This document shows positions 11,450 through 24,014 of a DNA stretch of 64,000 bases, piece after piece. Below the pieces are notes generated by a model. It was given only the letters and a program-made list of their open reading frames with translations, did not search any database and was not told the DNA's origin. Within the stretch, counting starts at the first letter, position 1; each line of letters begins with the position of its first letter. The translations under genes and the position numbers were made by a program. The DNA is from Phragmites australis (lineage: Eukaryota; Streptophyta; Magnoliopsida; Poales; Poaceae), in NCBI RefSeq assembly GCF_958298935.1, contig NC_084935.1, positions 5,776,001-5,840,000 on the forward strand, read 5' to 3'.

Positions 11450-12926
11450 AGACCGCCGGTACGAGACAATGAAAAGATATGGAAAAATATGTCGCCTTGG
11501 TGGCGCGGGCGCCGCACGTCACGTCAGCTCGTTCCTGGCCTGCTGGGGCGTGGAGCGGCATGGGTGGACAGCGGAAGCCGGAGGCGACGGCGTGCGGCAT
11601 GCCTGTAGCCGAGCGGAAGAGCAGTAGCATGCGTGCAGCCTACAGCGTACTCGGCGGAGCTAGGATTTGGTCGTTGGGATGCCCAATAAAAAAAATTCGA
11701 ATTTAATATAAAATTTGTTAAAAATATAATATAAATATATTAAAAGTTATCAACATCACAAATTCAACAAATAAATTTAAAATTTACGAAAAGTACAATA
11801 TAAATAGTTGAAATATGAAATAAATCTATATTTGTAATTCACAAGTAAAATTAAATTAGAATTTAAATTCGTTGATCTATCAAATTATTAGAAGATATGT
11901 CAGACTTGGCTAGAAGTATTAAACCATCAATATAGAATTGAAATGATAGGTCCAACATAATGACATGGTAAGTGTAAACCAACCAATAAAGAGTAGTCTT
12001 TTTTTTATTGAAATAAGCAAGAGGTTGAAACATTAAAAAAAAACACATTTTTTTAGCATAACATACTTGACAAGATAAGAAGACCTACAAAATTGCAAAT
12101 CCAGCATTATGGTAATACGATATTATCAGGATACCGCTGATCATAGGCTTGGAATGACCGGGAAAAACAAATGATGTCCTACATCGTTTCTGATAGACAT
12201 TGGAATCTATATGTTGTCCAAAATGTTTATGTTTATTGCTTTAAAATCTGCAAATAGCATTTGACGCACTGGATGTATTCATCTTATTTAAGAGACAAAA
12301 TCAAATCCATAAGCAAAGGCAATCACTTGACCTCAAGCTAAAAACCACGATCGTGTCAGACGAATCATCCTGAATGTCCTTACTATGGCACCTCACCCTA
12401 AGATTGAGCTACCTGAAAGCAGAAGCTTCACCCGACACTACGAGCCTAAGACACCAGAGCGACCGATCCCCTGGGGGAGCCAGGGGTGTTACCTGGACGA
12501 CGTGTCGAGGTGCTTCGGACGGAGGATCCCCGCCGGAGAGGATCCGATGCAACATGGTGATCCAGAAAGCGACGTGTGAGCTCCGCGTGCGGATCTGGGG
12601 TTGGCGACTCGGCACTTTGGCGGTCAGCGTGATGGGTCATCGGGCGGCGCGTCCTGGGATGGGGATGCCTGCTAGCTGCTCGATGAGGATGGGGATCGGG
12701 GCTGACGGGACGATGGCGCACGGCGAGCTACCGTCTACCAAGCTGAGCCTTTTTGCTGCTAATTGGGACTATGGACTATGGGCCTGGGCTGGGTCGCTAG
12801 GAAGTGCAAAATACTAACAGAAAAGGTCGAAATTATAGGGTAGTATAGCTCCACCTATACTCAACGGTGAGTGCGCGCCAAGTAACACCTAGTTTTGAAT
12901 GAACAAAGCCAGGTATAATATATGTA
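11450..12926. other. Unassigned; probably transposon debris
   Basis: An AT-rich core at about 11690-12350 is followed by a GC-rich piece at 12374-12830 with an open frame that looks non-coding. The phrase GGAGCTAGGATTTGG near 11660 recalls ends of grass repeats. I cannot define element borders. Confidence 0.3.
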
Positions 12927-14530
12927 TGTCATGATTAAATTTTCATACATATATTATATCATCAATGTATCATCACGGTGTCATTATTATAATAATATTA
13001 TTAATTTATTACAAAAGGACCCGATAGTCTAAAAAAATACAGCGGAAAAAGAGAGTTTCAGCGTCAGAGGGTTTTCCATCTTCCACAGGCGTCAACCGGG
13101 GACACACCAGCCTAGAACAAGAGCTCCGGATCGAAGTCGTCCTTATCGAAGGATGCAGCTTCATTGATGGCTTCTGAACAACAAAAGGATGCAAGAAAGG
13201 GGACAATGAGTGTGAATACAATAATATACTTCGCAAGTATGGAAAAACATGATATGAGGCTTAAGTCAAGAAAATGTTAGACATTGGTTAACGGCACTAA
13301 GCAACCTTAACCTATGACTTCAAAACAGACATCCTATTTACTAAGTGTGAAGACACCGTAGATCGCTTTACGCCGGTTAAGCACCGATCGTCGGTGTTGT
13401 TGGCTTTAGCACTTACAATACTCACCACATGCCGATCTAATGGTAAGGCGAGCTGAATACTTCGCAGTTGTGGCTTTTTGAGCGTGGACATCTACGGTGT
13501 GAGCGGGCGGGCTTGTAGCGGTACTAGTTTGCTCCGGGAGTAGTTCTAGTACCGCCGCGCCAAGTGATGCATGATCCAAACAGTTGGGGCTGGTTAGGAA
13601 AGGTTGTCTCGAGTACCCCTTTATATGCACTTTGGCCGGTGGCACAAGCCGAATGGTCATCGTGTCGTGTGGGTCTAGAAGTATCTCCTGCAGGGTGTAT
13701 AAATAGTTCGAATTATCGCGCTCTCGGTCATAAGCATATTTTTGTCCATCTACATCGGTCGTAGAGTTTCGAGTATGGTTTGTGGTTCGGTATGTGGGAG
13801 ATGGTGATGTTGGCTCTTGTTACTTATTGATACACATGTTGGTTATAATTACACTTGTTCAGTTATTAGTTGCAGGGTAGTTTTCATATATTTTGGTTAA
13901 GTTTCAGTCGCTTACACATATATCTAGGATGCCTAGTGCATATGTTTACCTAACCGGTAGCTCATCCTTGCTAATGATCAATGCATAATCCTTGGAGTCA
14001 AGCTATGTATATGTACTCTATATGGTTTAAGTCTTGCGAGTACCTTCATATTCATGTCTGCACTTTCAAGTACTCCTACTGCTGAGGAAGAGACTGTTTT
14101 TGGATACTCCGTGCCTGCCGATCTTGGTGGCGGGCAAGAGTAGTGCGTCCTACTCCGAAAATGGTGTTTTTTTGAGACGGTGCCTAAGGGCATGCGATGC
14201 CGTTCTCTTTTGTTGTTTATAAGTTTAACTTTCCGCTGCGTAGTTCTTTTGTGGTTAGGAGTTGAGGGGTTTTGTCTCCTCCTAGCTCGTTTTTGTTGTA
14301 AATTGTTGAAATCAGTTGCATACTTAATACTTGTAATATAAATATTTATTACTCATTTTTTTATTAAGCTATGTTGTGATATATATGTTGGAAGGCATGT
14401 GTTCCGATCCTTGGGTACAAAACACGTGCCGGGACTACCGGAGCTGTATTCTGTTTAATCGTTGAAGTCATGATCATGTCAGTGCTTGACTTAGTGATTA
14501 ATTAGAATGCTATTTAGATGGTTCATCACA
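12927..14530 (+). repeat. Gypsy-type LTR fragment, composite
   Basis: It begins TGTCATGATTAAAT and ends GATGGTTCATCACA. From about 13351 to 14530 it aligns closely with 43721-44813, the 3' part of the solo LTR at 41998-44813: shared runs include CGCTTTACGCC, CATGCCGATCTAATGGTAAGG and GCTCCGGGAGTA. Its 5' part (12927-13350) has a different sequence, though of a kind common in grass gypsy LTRs. The flanks ATGTA and ATAGA are not a convincing target duplication, so the left end may be wrong or the copy truncated. Confidence 0.55.
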
Positions 14531-15342
14531 ATAGACCCACGGACCACTGTCTGGAGGCCGGTCCATGGTCCACGGTGGACCGATTACACAAAACGAAGGG
14601 GTATGTGATCTCGGCTGTTAGATCAAGATCAGACGGCTCAGAGGCGAAGGGGGCGGACCGAGTGGCGCTGGACACGGCCGGCGATTGGCCGATGGCGGTG
14701 CATGGCTGGAACCTCACCGGAGAAGCGTGAAAACGTGCCTCTGGCCACGGAATTCGACGGGGAAAAGCACAAAACTAAGAGGAGGGCACGGGGAGTCTCA
14801 CCACAGGTTTCTCAGCGGCGGAGAGGGACTGTGGGAGGTTAGTGACGGAAAGGGGTGGTCGGGTGGAGCTCGAGCTCGGTGCGGCGGTGCTCCGAGGGTC
14901 AGGCGATGCCGAGATGCGGTCGGGAAGCTCTCTGGTGACTTTGCAAGGCCAAAGAGAGGAGAAACGGGGTCAATGGTGGCTCGAACGTCGAGAATCGACG
15001 CGGCGGCGGAGCTGACCCGAGTTGAAGAAGATGACAGCGCCAACGGCGAATCCGAGCGGGTAATGGGGTGGGAGTGGGTGGAAAATGTGCGGAACGTCGC
15101 TAAGAAGGAGGAGGACGGCTTATATGCGCGAGAGGGGAAGCGAATTGGCCGAGAATCAGAGAAAGTGGCCGGCGTCCTCCATGGCTTTAAACGCAGCTAT
15201 TTTCGCATTTGAGAGAGGTAAATGAGAGGGAAACGATCGGTAATACTTCATTGAGAGGCGAGGATCACGGAGGCAGCGTTTAATTGGTGCGAAACGACTC
15301 GGGGAGGTGGCGAATTTTGAACGGGCGGCAGGGTTTGGGGTC

Positions 15343-16751
15343 TGTCGGAGGATTAACTCCTGTCGCAGGGATCCCGAGAGACCCCTTTTTAGAGATTCGG
15401 CCGGGGGGATGATCCTGAATAAGTTCGTCAGAGAAATAAATGGGAATGAATGCAACGGCCGGTGGTGGGGGTGTTGACCTAGTGCAAGAAGAAGCAAATG
15501 CACCGGAATTTAGACAGGTTCGGGCCGCACGAGGGCGTAATACTCTACTCCTGTATGGATGCTATAACTGTCCTGAGGAAGTCCCTCAAGGGTGTTGCTG
15601 GTTACAAGAATGTGGGCCTATCTAAGAGCTTGGAGCTCCTTGTTCTTCGGCTGGAACTGGGCTCAGCCTTCCTCATAGTGTTTCTCTTGCGCTATGTTCT
15701 TCGTGTCGGCTCTTGGTCTCTGTTTTGCTATTCTTCGTCTCTTGTTCTGTCTACTTCTCCGTCTCTATTTTTTTGTCTATCTTCTCGTCGTCCCTTACTT
15801 TTGTGCCATCGGCTGTTTTAAGTACTCGCCGGCCGCAACATGCCCCGAACAGAAGGAGGGGGCTCGAGTTCCAAGACGGCATAAATGGAAAGGGCGTCAT
15901 CATTTCCTCTGGGCGAAGTGACCGGGGGTGAAAAATGCGTCGCACGCCCGGTCACCCGTCACCATAAATGCCCTGGCAACGGGCGCCGTGGAGATGGCCC
16001 ACCGGGTGGCCGCAGAGCAACCCGGCGTGCCCGCCCTGTCTTGTTCCCCTACCACAGCAGCGCGGCAGACGGAACGTCTTGATCCTTACGACGTTATCCT
16101 GAGATAAGCCGGATGGCACGGGATGGGACCCGTGCAATTAATGACCCCACGCCTCTCTGCCAAAACATGGTAGGAACTGACGCTGAGCGCGTCGGGAGTA
16201 GTTGGAGGTGTCAGGCCACGCACGCTCATTAAATGCGGCATCGGGCCCTGACTGGTAGACACCTCATCGGTAGGCCCCTCGGGGGTCTTTCTGGGTCGTC
16301 GGGGTACCGAGTGTTCGGGGGTACTGTTTACATCCTCGAGCACTCTCTCCCGAGAATGCCTTTCCTTGTCCTCGGGGAGCCGAGTGCTCGGGGGTACTGT
16401 TCACCTCCCCGAGCACTCTTGCACGGACTCTCGGGGAACCGAGCGCTCGGGGTCTGCCGCGTGCAGCCCCGAGCACTCTCTCCCGAGAACTTAGCTCTTC
16501 TGATCGTCGGGGGACTAGGGTGCTCGGGGGTGACCGGACACCTCCCCGAGCACTTTCTTCCCGGTGCTTGGATTCCGTGGATCATCAGGGAACTGGGGTA
16601 CTCGGGGGCCACCGATCGTGGCCCCGAGCACCTTCTCCCGGGACTTGATCTTTTCTCATCCTATAGGAGAGACCTCGCAGGATGGCGCCATATGGCGGAT
16701 GGCTGGCCTGGCCTCGGGATTCGGGGACCCCTGGTTCCTGATACATTGACA
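15343..16751 (-). repeat. Solo LTR, gypsy family A, copy 1
   Basis: It runs from TGTCGGAGG to ATTGACA and is flanked on both sides by GGGTC (15338-15342 and 16752-16756), a perfect 5-bp target duplication, so its ends are secure at 1409 bp. Its sense strand is minus, judged by the TACTTAAAA TATA-like site and the terminal TTAATCCTCCGACA order. There is no internal region, so recombination between two LTRs removed the rest. The part near 16290-16650 is a row of hairpin-forming units. A related copy lies in opposite orientation at 21797-23291. Confidence 0.85.
16290..16650. repeat. Hairpin array inside family A LTR, copy 1
   Basis: About five units of 70-78 bases each pair a GTGCTCGGGG-type start with a CCCCGAGCAC-type end around a short variable loop, followed by a spacer such as TCTCCCGAGAA. 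Each unit can fold on itself. The open frame of 214 codons across this stretch (16233-16877) follows from its high GC content and is not a gene. Confidence 0.65.
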
Positions 16752-17278
16752 GGGTCGGAAATGGCGGGTGGGAATAGGAAGAAGCGGAGCCGAGCGGGCG
16801 GCTCGGCATGGGTTCACTTGGTAGAGAGAGAGGGCGGGAGGGGGCGGCTCAGGCGCTGCAGACAGCGGTCGGCTTGAGCGCGGGGCAGGCCCGTCCGAGG
16901 CCCAGCGCGGGAGAGGGAGGTGGCCCACGCGAGGGAGGGGTTGGGAAGAGAGAGGGGGAAGGAGGAGTTTGGGCTGGGCTTAGGGGTGGAATCGGCTCGA
17001 GAAGCATTTGATATTTTTGAAATTGTTTTTCTTTTATGATTTTAAACTATTTTCAAAAGAATTTTAAACGAGCAACTTCTAATGATCTTTTGTAAATATT
17101 TTTTAAGTATAAAACCCTACTGCAACTACTGCAGCATGAATGCAACAAACTTAACTATAACCTATGACAAATTTAAATTTAGAAAATAATTCCTTTCTAT
17201 TTGATAAAAATTACAACTCCTATTTAATTTCAGCGAAAATTTAAACTATTACAAAAATTAAAAATTTAGAGGGTTACA

Positions 17279-18254
17279 CGCCACTTTTTAATGCATCCGA
17301 AGAGTAGCTAGGGGAAATGCAACTTTGCACACACTTGCGTACACACAGCCTGTCTCGACTATCCATCATTTTCACCTACTATACATTCATCTGTTGATTA
17401 TCTCATATGCTTCATAATTTTTTTCACCTATCCTTTCAATATAAATCTCAACATAAATAAATATTTCTGATAAAACCATGCGTCTACATGTCTTAACGGA
17501 ATTTTCGTGTTCAAGCAGCTAGTGACGGATGGTGCGTTGATTAAGTCTCAAAAACAAATAGGCGGATCATGCGAAGTGTGAGGTAGCGTGCAATTAGCTT
17601 ATGGATGACCAAGCTGGGAAGTATCTTTCTTTTTAGTCCATAAATAAATGGGTTTCCATTGCATCTTCCTGGAGCTGAAAGTTAGTCAACGCAGGTAGAA
17701 CAAGTATACACGTGGAATTTCACTTGAGGTCTGTTGCAGAGATGATAATGCTACCAGATGTATTTTCTGTAGATACAATCGTGAAGTTAATTGCCCAAGT
17801 TCCTTTTGTTTTGAGACAATACCCAAGTATATAAGTTGCAAGCGAATTACATGACTATCTATATCAGAGAAGTCAAGTCTCCGAGCCTAAGATTAAAGCT
17901 TGGATGTATATAAGTGATCTCGACGATCTGTCTAGCCATATTTGATATTTTAGAGACTCAAAACACTTATTTTGACACCTTTGCCGCAACCCTGCTCACA
18001 GTCCGTCCGCTGACACCTTGGCCTGTGGCACCGTGCCACGTCTCGTGGCCCACAAACCGCAACCATCATGTGCCGACTAGTCCCCATGGGCTTTTCTCTG
18101 CCTGTCAGACTCCGATAATCCCTACTTCAAACCCTACCCTTAATACAAAACCCTAATTTTATCGGACACCTCACCAGAAGAGGACAAAAGCTGCATAGCA
18201 CGAATTTTGGACGGATCAGGCAGCCACGAAAATCGAGCGTGGAGGGCTTCAGAA
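17279..18254. other. Spacer between LTR copies, no gene seen
   Basis: Nothing coding is supported. It lies between the right end of the minus-oriented gypsy LTR and the copia element. Confidence 0.35.
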
Positions 18255-18516
18255 TGTTGAGAAACCGATGCTACCAAGTGTAGTTTAGCGATCTTTTAAG
18301 AAAAAAATTATTAAAAAAAATGTAATATAGGAAGAAGGTGTCAATTCTTTATTTATCTATGTATAAAATAAGAGATGTTGCTCCGTATATATAGTGTCAA
18401 AATCTCTTAAGAGATAGAATCAATCTCCAAGAGATAGAGACCTATTTCAAGAAGACTAAATCATTAGAGATCGAGATGGGTCTAAATTCTATTGTAAAAG
18501 TACAGGTTTCCTAACA
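18255..18516 (-). repeat. Copia 3' LTR
   Basis: Opens TGTTGAGAAACC and closes TTTCCTAACA on the plus strand, 262 bp. It pairs with 26406-26661 through shared GCTACCAAGTGTAGT/GCTACCAGGTGTAGT. The adjacent internal sequence, read on the minus strand, is the polypurine tract. Confidence 0.88.
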
Positions 18517-18787
18517 CTCTCCCTTAGACATTTCTTACAAAATACATATGTCTCATTATAACTCTAAAAAATCAATGGGAAAAATTAGAAGAAAGAGTAC
18601 ATAGCTCGTGATATGGTCACACGAATTGTCTCATTAAAAATCTTAACATGAGAAACTTCAGGAAAACTCATTTAAGGGAAAAATAGTACAATTTACACAA
18701 AATACTTTAAATAATCTTCATGATTAACTTTGAGCACTTAATCTTCTTGACTAATATTGAATTCTCCATATCGGTATTATGTAAAAA

Positions 18788-19024
18788 TTATCCCTCTAAA
18801 ATATGCAACTCTCTAAGTCTCATTATCCTAATGCAATGAACACATCTTTTAAAAGTAGATCTAGGAAGAGACTTAGTGAATAAATCTGCAATATTTTTAC
18901 ATGACTTGGTATGCATTACCTTTATTTCTTTTATCTTATGCAATTCATGAGCATAAAAGAACTTGGGATTGATATACTTCGTTAAGTTGCTTTTCACATA
19001 TCCAATTACACTTGTATGACACAT
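18788..19024 (-). pseudogene. Copia RNase H C-terminal fragment
   Basis: The minus-strand frame carries HTKSCKNIADLFTKSLPRST and then RELHILEG, the conserved end of copia pol (NIADLFTKSLP). It is a fragment of the element's polyprotein, not a host gene. Confidence 0.8.
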
Positions 19025-19689
19025 GCATCATTATCTTCATAGATAATGATAAGGGTGTTAGTAGTGTTCAAACCATATGACTACTGGATATGATTGATCA
19101 CTCTTCTAAACCATGCGCATTCCCATACGACTTCATATAAAGCTATTATTTTTGAGTGGTTCGTCGAAGTAGATACAAGACTTTGCTTCGACGATTTCCA
19201 GGATATTGCAGTTCCACCACATAGAAAAATATAGCCAATCTATAATTTCACTGTATGCGGGTCTGACAGGTACCCAACATCTACGTATCCAGCCAAACTT
19301 AGATCCTGATTCTCTCTGTAGAACAAACCCAGATTTTTGCTACCTTACAAGTAGCACAGAATATCCTTCAAGCTCTTCCAATGCCTTTTAGTAGGCTCTA
19401 CACTGTATTAGAAATTCTAGTCCTAATACTTTCTCACCCTCTTCTCTAGACCTATAGGGATCTTGATCTTCTTGCAATGATCTTCCTACCAAGGGGGTTT
19501 TAGCGGGAAATGATTTTTCAAAACTAAACCGCTCTAACACTTCTGAGTGTAGTTTGACTGATGTACTAAAATTTCATCTGTCATATGCTATAGCTGCAGG
19601 CCTAAGTAAAACTTGATTTTACCCAAATCTTTCATTTTAAATTCATACTTCAAGTACATGCTTGATTCTTCTATTTATTCTTCTGTACC

Positions 19690-20033
19690 GATGATATTCA
19701 TATCATCCTCATATGCAAAAATCCATTCTGGGACATGACTGTTTCAACTCATAGTAACTTCGTCAATTGTACACTATAAAGGTGCCTATTTCTTCTATCA
19801 TAATTCAACAATGATATTCCTTCAAGTACCTTCATATAAATGTTTGAATCAAGGCTCTCATAAAGATATACGGTCAAAACATCCATCAATTGCATTTTAA
19901 AATCCAGGATGATTGCCACTGAGATTAAATATCTAAAGGTAATAACACACATCATCGGGTAATAGGTTTCTTCATAATCAACACCTGATCGTTGGGTGAA
20001 ACCTTGTGCCACTAGTCGTGCTTTGTACCTCAT
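19690..20033 (-). pseudogene. Copia reverse transcriptase fragment
   Basis: The minus-strand frame has YKARLVAQGFTQRSGVDYEE, then VYLYESLDSNIYMKVLEG, both typical of copia reverse transcriptase. The catalytic YVDD box, expected further on, reads YEDD at 19702-19713. Frameshifts separate it from neighbouring pieces, so it cannot be functional. Confidence 0.8.
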
Positions 20034-20929
20034 AACTTTATTCCTTTCATTCCTCTTACGAACAAAAACTCACTTATATCCTACTGGTTTGACGTGAGGA
20101 GGTATGCAGCATACTAGCCCAAAAATCTCTCTTTTGTTCAGGGATAACAGTTCAACTGTTATTGCCTTCTGTCAGTCTTTCCAATCTGACCTCATTCTAT
20201 ATTTAGTGAGCGATGTAGGCTCAGGGTCATGATCTATGATTGTGGTAATTTTATTTGCGAAGTATGTATCAACTATTATGGTTGCTCTATTTTAGGATTC
20301 CCTTAAATTTATATAGTTTATTGCTATTTCATCATGAGTTGCACTTTCAGGTCCTTCTACATCTTGCTCTTCATTATTTCTTTCATGTGCACTTTTAGGT
20401 GCTTCTTCATTATTCCTTACTATTGGAATATGGCCTTTTAGTTTACCAGCGTCATTTCTATTTCAATGCGTGCATTTTCGCTGGTTTCTTCCTGTGTGGG
20501 AAGATTCAAATCTGGTATGCCTACTTCCTAAGGTTCATATCATCGTCATGTCTCAACTGACTGCCCTTCATTTTTCTTTAGGGTACTTTTGTGATCGGCT
20601 GTAGTAAGCTCTCATTTCTCACATTCGCCAGACATCTTCGGCTATTTAGGATTTGAGGAACCGGATTTTTTATCCTTTTATTATTTTTTGGAGCTCCTAG
20701 GATAAGACGCGGGGTACCTTTTTTTTTGGTACTTCCACCCTCTCCGGTGCATTGTGTGTAGGCACATGCAACTTAATCACGCTCTTCAAATCACAAAAAT
20801 GATTAGACAGATCATTTTCTAATTTCTACAAAATGATAATTTTATGTACTTCATCATTTGCTTCACTAGTCAGAGGATCATGTGTTGTAATTTCTTCAGC
20901 CTGCCATAAATGTTTCTGACATTTTTAAT

Positions 20930-21721
20930 CTAAGGGTATATTTCCTCCTCTAATGACGAAAAATTATTTTCATCAAAAATGCAGTCAGCGAAGTGGGTCA
21001 TATGCAAATTTTTAGTTATTAGTTCTAAATATCGGATTATGGATGCAGTCTCATAACTGACATATATTCCAACTTTTTGAAAATATCCCATAGTGGTTCG
21101 CTGTGGCGACAATATTGACACATAAACCATACATCCAAATTTACGTAAATGAAAAATCTTCAAAATTACCCCTTGCACTAGTTGTATAGGTGAATAGATG
21201 TTATAGGAGGATGATCTATAATTAATGAGAGCTGTTGCATATAAGACTGCATGTCCCTAACATGTAGTAGGTAAATTACAGTACTGCAACAAAGGTCTAG
21301 CAATAAACTTTATTTTTTTATCAGTGCTTCAGCTAGTCCATTCTGAGTGTGGATGTGTGGTACATTATGTTCAACTTTAATCCCTATACCAGTGCAATAA
21401 TCATCGAACATTTTAGAAATAAATTCTTTAGCGTTGTCCATTCTGATGGATTTCCCTCAATGGTCAGGAAAAATATTCCTGATCTGTATGATCTATGAGA
21501 TTAACTATGCAAAGACGTGGTTGTGGGTAGATAATAGACATATATGCGACTACTTTGAGGATGCGTCTATTAATACCATAAAGTACCGAAACGGGCCAGA
21601 AAACAGCTGAATAGAACCACAAATATCCCCCTGAATTTGGTCTAGAAATCCAGAGATTTGTTCTTGTACCTTCAAGGTAGACTGTCTTCGTATTGATTTC
21701 CCGATAGCACATATAGGGCAT
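20930..21721 (-). pseudogene. Copia integrase fragments
   Basis: Minus-strand pieces include the C-terminal integrase pattern KFGCMVYVSILSPQRTTMGY followed by GIYVSYETASIIRYLE at 21178-20930. A disrupted N-terminal and core part lies near 21721-21464, with frames shifted relative to one another. It lies between the protease fragment and reverse transcriptase in the expected order. Confidence 0.7.
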
Positions 21722-21796
21722 ATAAAATCTTCCTGATTCAGAAAATTCTTTACATTTATGTTATGACCTTGTTTCTCATCATTCTATGACCAAGAT

Positions 21797-23291
21797 TGTC
21801 GGTGTATCAGGAACCAGGGGTCCCCGAATCCCGAGGCCAGGCCAGCCATCCGCCACATGGTGCCATCCCGCTAGATCTCTCTTATGGGATGAGGAAAGGC
21901 CAAGTCCCGGAAGAAGGTGCTCGGGGCCACGGTCGGTGGCCCCCGAGTAACCCAGTACCCCGATGATCCACGGAATCCGAGTACCGGGAAGAAAGTGCTC
22001 GAGGAGGTGCCCGGTCACCCCCGAGCACCCTAGTCCCCCGACGATCAGAAGAGCTAAGTTCCGGGAGAGAGTGCTCGGGGCTGCGTGTGGCAGCTCCCGA
22101 GCGCTCGGTTCCCAGAAGATCTGTACAAGAGTGCTCGGGAGAGAGTGCTCGGGGCTGCACGTGGCAGCCCCCGAGCACTCGGTTCCCCGAGGGTTCATCC
22201 AAGAGTGCTCGAGAGAGTGTGCTCGGGGAGGTAAACAGTACCTCCGAGCACCGGCACCCCGAGGACAAGGATGGGCATTCTCGGGAGAGAGTGCTCGGGG
22301 ATGTGAACAGTACCCCCGAGCACTCGGTACCCCGACGACTCAGAAAGGCCCCCGAGGGGCCTGCCGATGAGGTGTCAACCAGCCAGAGGTCCGAGGCCGC
22401 ATTTAATGAGCGTGCGTGGCCTGACACCTTTAACTGCTCCCGCCGCGCTCAGCGTCAGTTCCTGCCACGTTTTGGCAGAGAGACGTGGGGTCATTAATTG
22501 CACAGGTCACGTCCCGTGCCATCCGGCTTGTCTCAGGATAACGTCGTGAGGATCAAGGCGTTCCGTCTGCCGCACTGCTGTGGCAGGGGAACAAGACAGG
22601 ACGTGCACGCCGGGTTGCTCTGCGGCTACCCGGTGGGCCCTCTCCACGGCGCCCGTTGCCAGGGCATTTATGGTGACGGGCGACCGGGCGTGCGACGCAT
22701 TTTCCACCCCCGATCACTTCACCCAGAAGAAATGATGACACCCTTTCCATTTATGGCGTCTCGGAACTCGAGCCCCCTCCTTTTCGTTCGGGGCATGTCG
22801 TGGCCGGCGAGTACTTAAAATAGCTGGCAACACAGAAGGGAGAACAACAATAAGAGACAACACCAAGAACGGCGAAAAAACCCCAACCCCAAGACGAACC
22901 AGACCCACAACGAGAGTCCGGGAGTAGACACGAAAAACACAGCGCAAGAGAGATACTGTGAGCAAGATTGAGCACAGTTCCAGCCGAAGAACAAGGAGCC
23001 TCAAGCTCATAGTTAGGCCAACATCCTTGTAACCAGCAACATCCTTAAGGGACTTCCTCAGGACAGTTATAGCATCTATACAGAAGTAGGGTATTACGCC
23101 CCCGTGCGGCCCGAACCTGTCTAAATTCCGGTGCATTTACTTCTTCTTGCACTGGGTCGTCACCCCCACCACCGGCCGTTGCATTCATTCCCATTTATTT
23201 CTCCGACGAACTTATTCAGGATCATCCCCCCGGCCGAATCTCTAAAAAGGGGTCTCTCAGGATCCCTGCGACAGGAGTTAATCCTCCGACA
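21797..23291 (+). repeat. Solo LTR, gypsy family A, copy 2, nested in copia
   Basis: It opens TGTCGGTGTATCAGG and ends AATCCTCCGACA, 1495 bp, in the opposite orientation to copy 1. Flanks AAGAT (21792-21796) and AAGGT (23292-23296) differ at one base, consistent with a target duplication that has since mutated. It splits the copia coding region between integrase and protease, so it arrived after that element. It carries about six hairpin units at 21900-22340 against about five in copy 1. Confidence 0.85.
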
Positions 23292-23378
23292 AAGGTGATC
23301 TAATGTCATAAGAGAATAATTCTACACTACGAATGAACACTTCAGGTGCTTTAATGCGAGTGTAGTACAAGCTACTAC

Positions 23379-23720
23379 TCATGAAGAGAAGTTTTTTAAT
23401 ATTCTCACTTCACTATCACGCTTAGTTATGAGTAGGTGCTCTTTACCATCTTCTTCACCGGTTTCTACTTGGAGACCGTTAGCACGAATATCTTTAAAAC
23501 GTAAGAGATTTCTTGTAGATTCAGGGTACAACAATGCTTCTTTGATGTGCAAAGTAGTTCTCATATGTAGTATGACTATGACTCTTCCAAAACCTGCTAT
23601 TCAAATATCACTACCAGTGACAGTCATCACTTTACAGAGCTATTTCCAATAGACTAAAAATATATCTTTTCTCTTAAGATGGTATTTGTGGTTTCACTAT
23701 CCACAATATACACTTCCTCC
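23379..23720 (-). pseudogene. Copia protease and pre-integrase fragment
   Basis: On the minus strand VYIVDSETTNTILREKR appears near 23715-23665, where the copia aspartic protease has DSG; here glycine is glutamate. Downstream, HIKEALLYPESTRNLL and ITKRDSEVRILKNFSS match the stretch between protease and integrase. Stops and a frame break make it inactive. Confidence 0.7.
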
Positions 23721-24014
23721 ATACGGACGCTACACATATTCTATTAAATACTGAAAAATATTATTTCCAATTAAGCTTGCTCTTCTAGAGCTTTCATTAA
23801 TTCAATCAATTCTTCTAAATTTGGCAACTAAATAAATGGCTAATTACTCTAATTCAAGATAGAGTCTCTAAAATATTCGGCCACTTCTTTTTCAATGGCT
23901 TTTTTTTGCTTTATCATTTATGGCATCTTCTATGGCAGTGGAGGAGGGCAAAGTAGAGGCCTTTGCATTCTTCATTAGGAGGTTTTTTACTGTCAGTGTG
24001 GGAGCATCATCAAC

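Larger units (their letters stand above)
14531..17278 (-). repeat. Gypsy-type LTR, minus orientation, split by another LTR
   Basis: Read on the minus strand from 17278 it opens TGTAACCCTCTAAATTTTTA and continues with TTTTGTAATAGTTTAAATTT, an opening typical of grass gypsy LTRs. It then runs through GC-rich sequence, and a TATA-like CATATAAGCC lies near 15120. The solo LTR 15343-16751 sits inside it with a perfect target duplication, so this copy is older. The left end and target duplication are not resolved; the right flank is CGCCA. It contains no protein-coding internal region. Confidence 0.5.

Noticed and set aside
12374..12817. 147-codon plus-strand frame
   Set aside because: No recognisable pattern, overlapping frames on both strands, and a repeat-rich setting.
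12922..14535. A target duplication around the LTR 12927-14530
   Set aside because: Flanks ATGTA and ATAGA match at only three of five positions, so I do not claim it.
14685..15212. 175-codon plus-strand frame
   Set aside because: It lies in the GC-rich part of a minus-oriented gypsy LTR and shows no domain.
16233..16877. 214-codon open frame
   Set aside because: It lies across the hairpin array of a solo LTR in GC-rich DNA; other frames are open too, and the family-related copy does not keep it.
21882..22427. 181-codon open frame on the minus strand, plus frames on the plus strand
   Set aside because: Same LTR array in copy 2; translation is repetitive and not conserved as protein.
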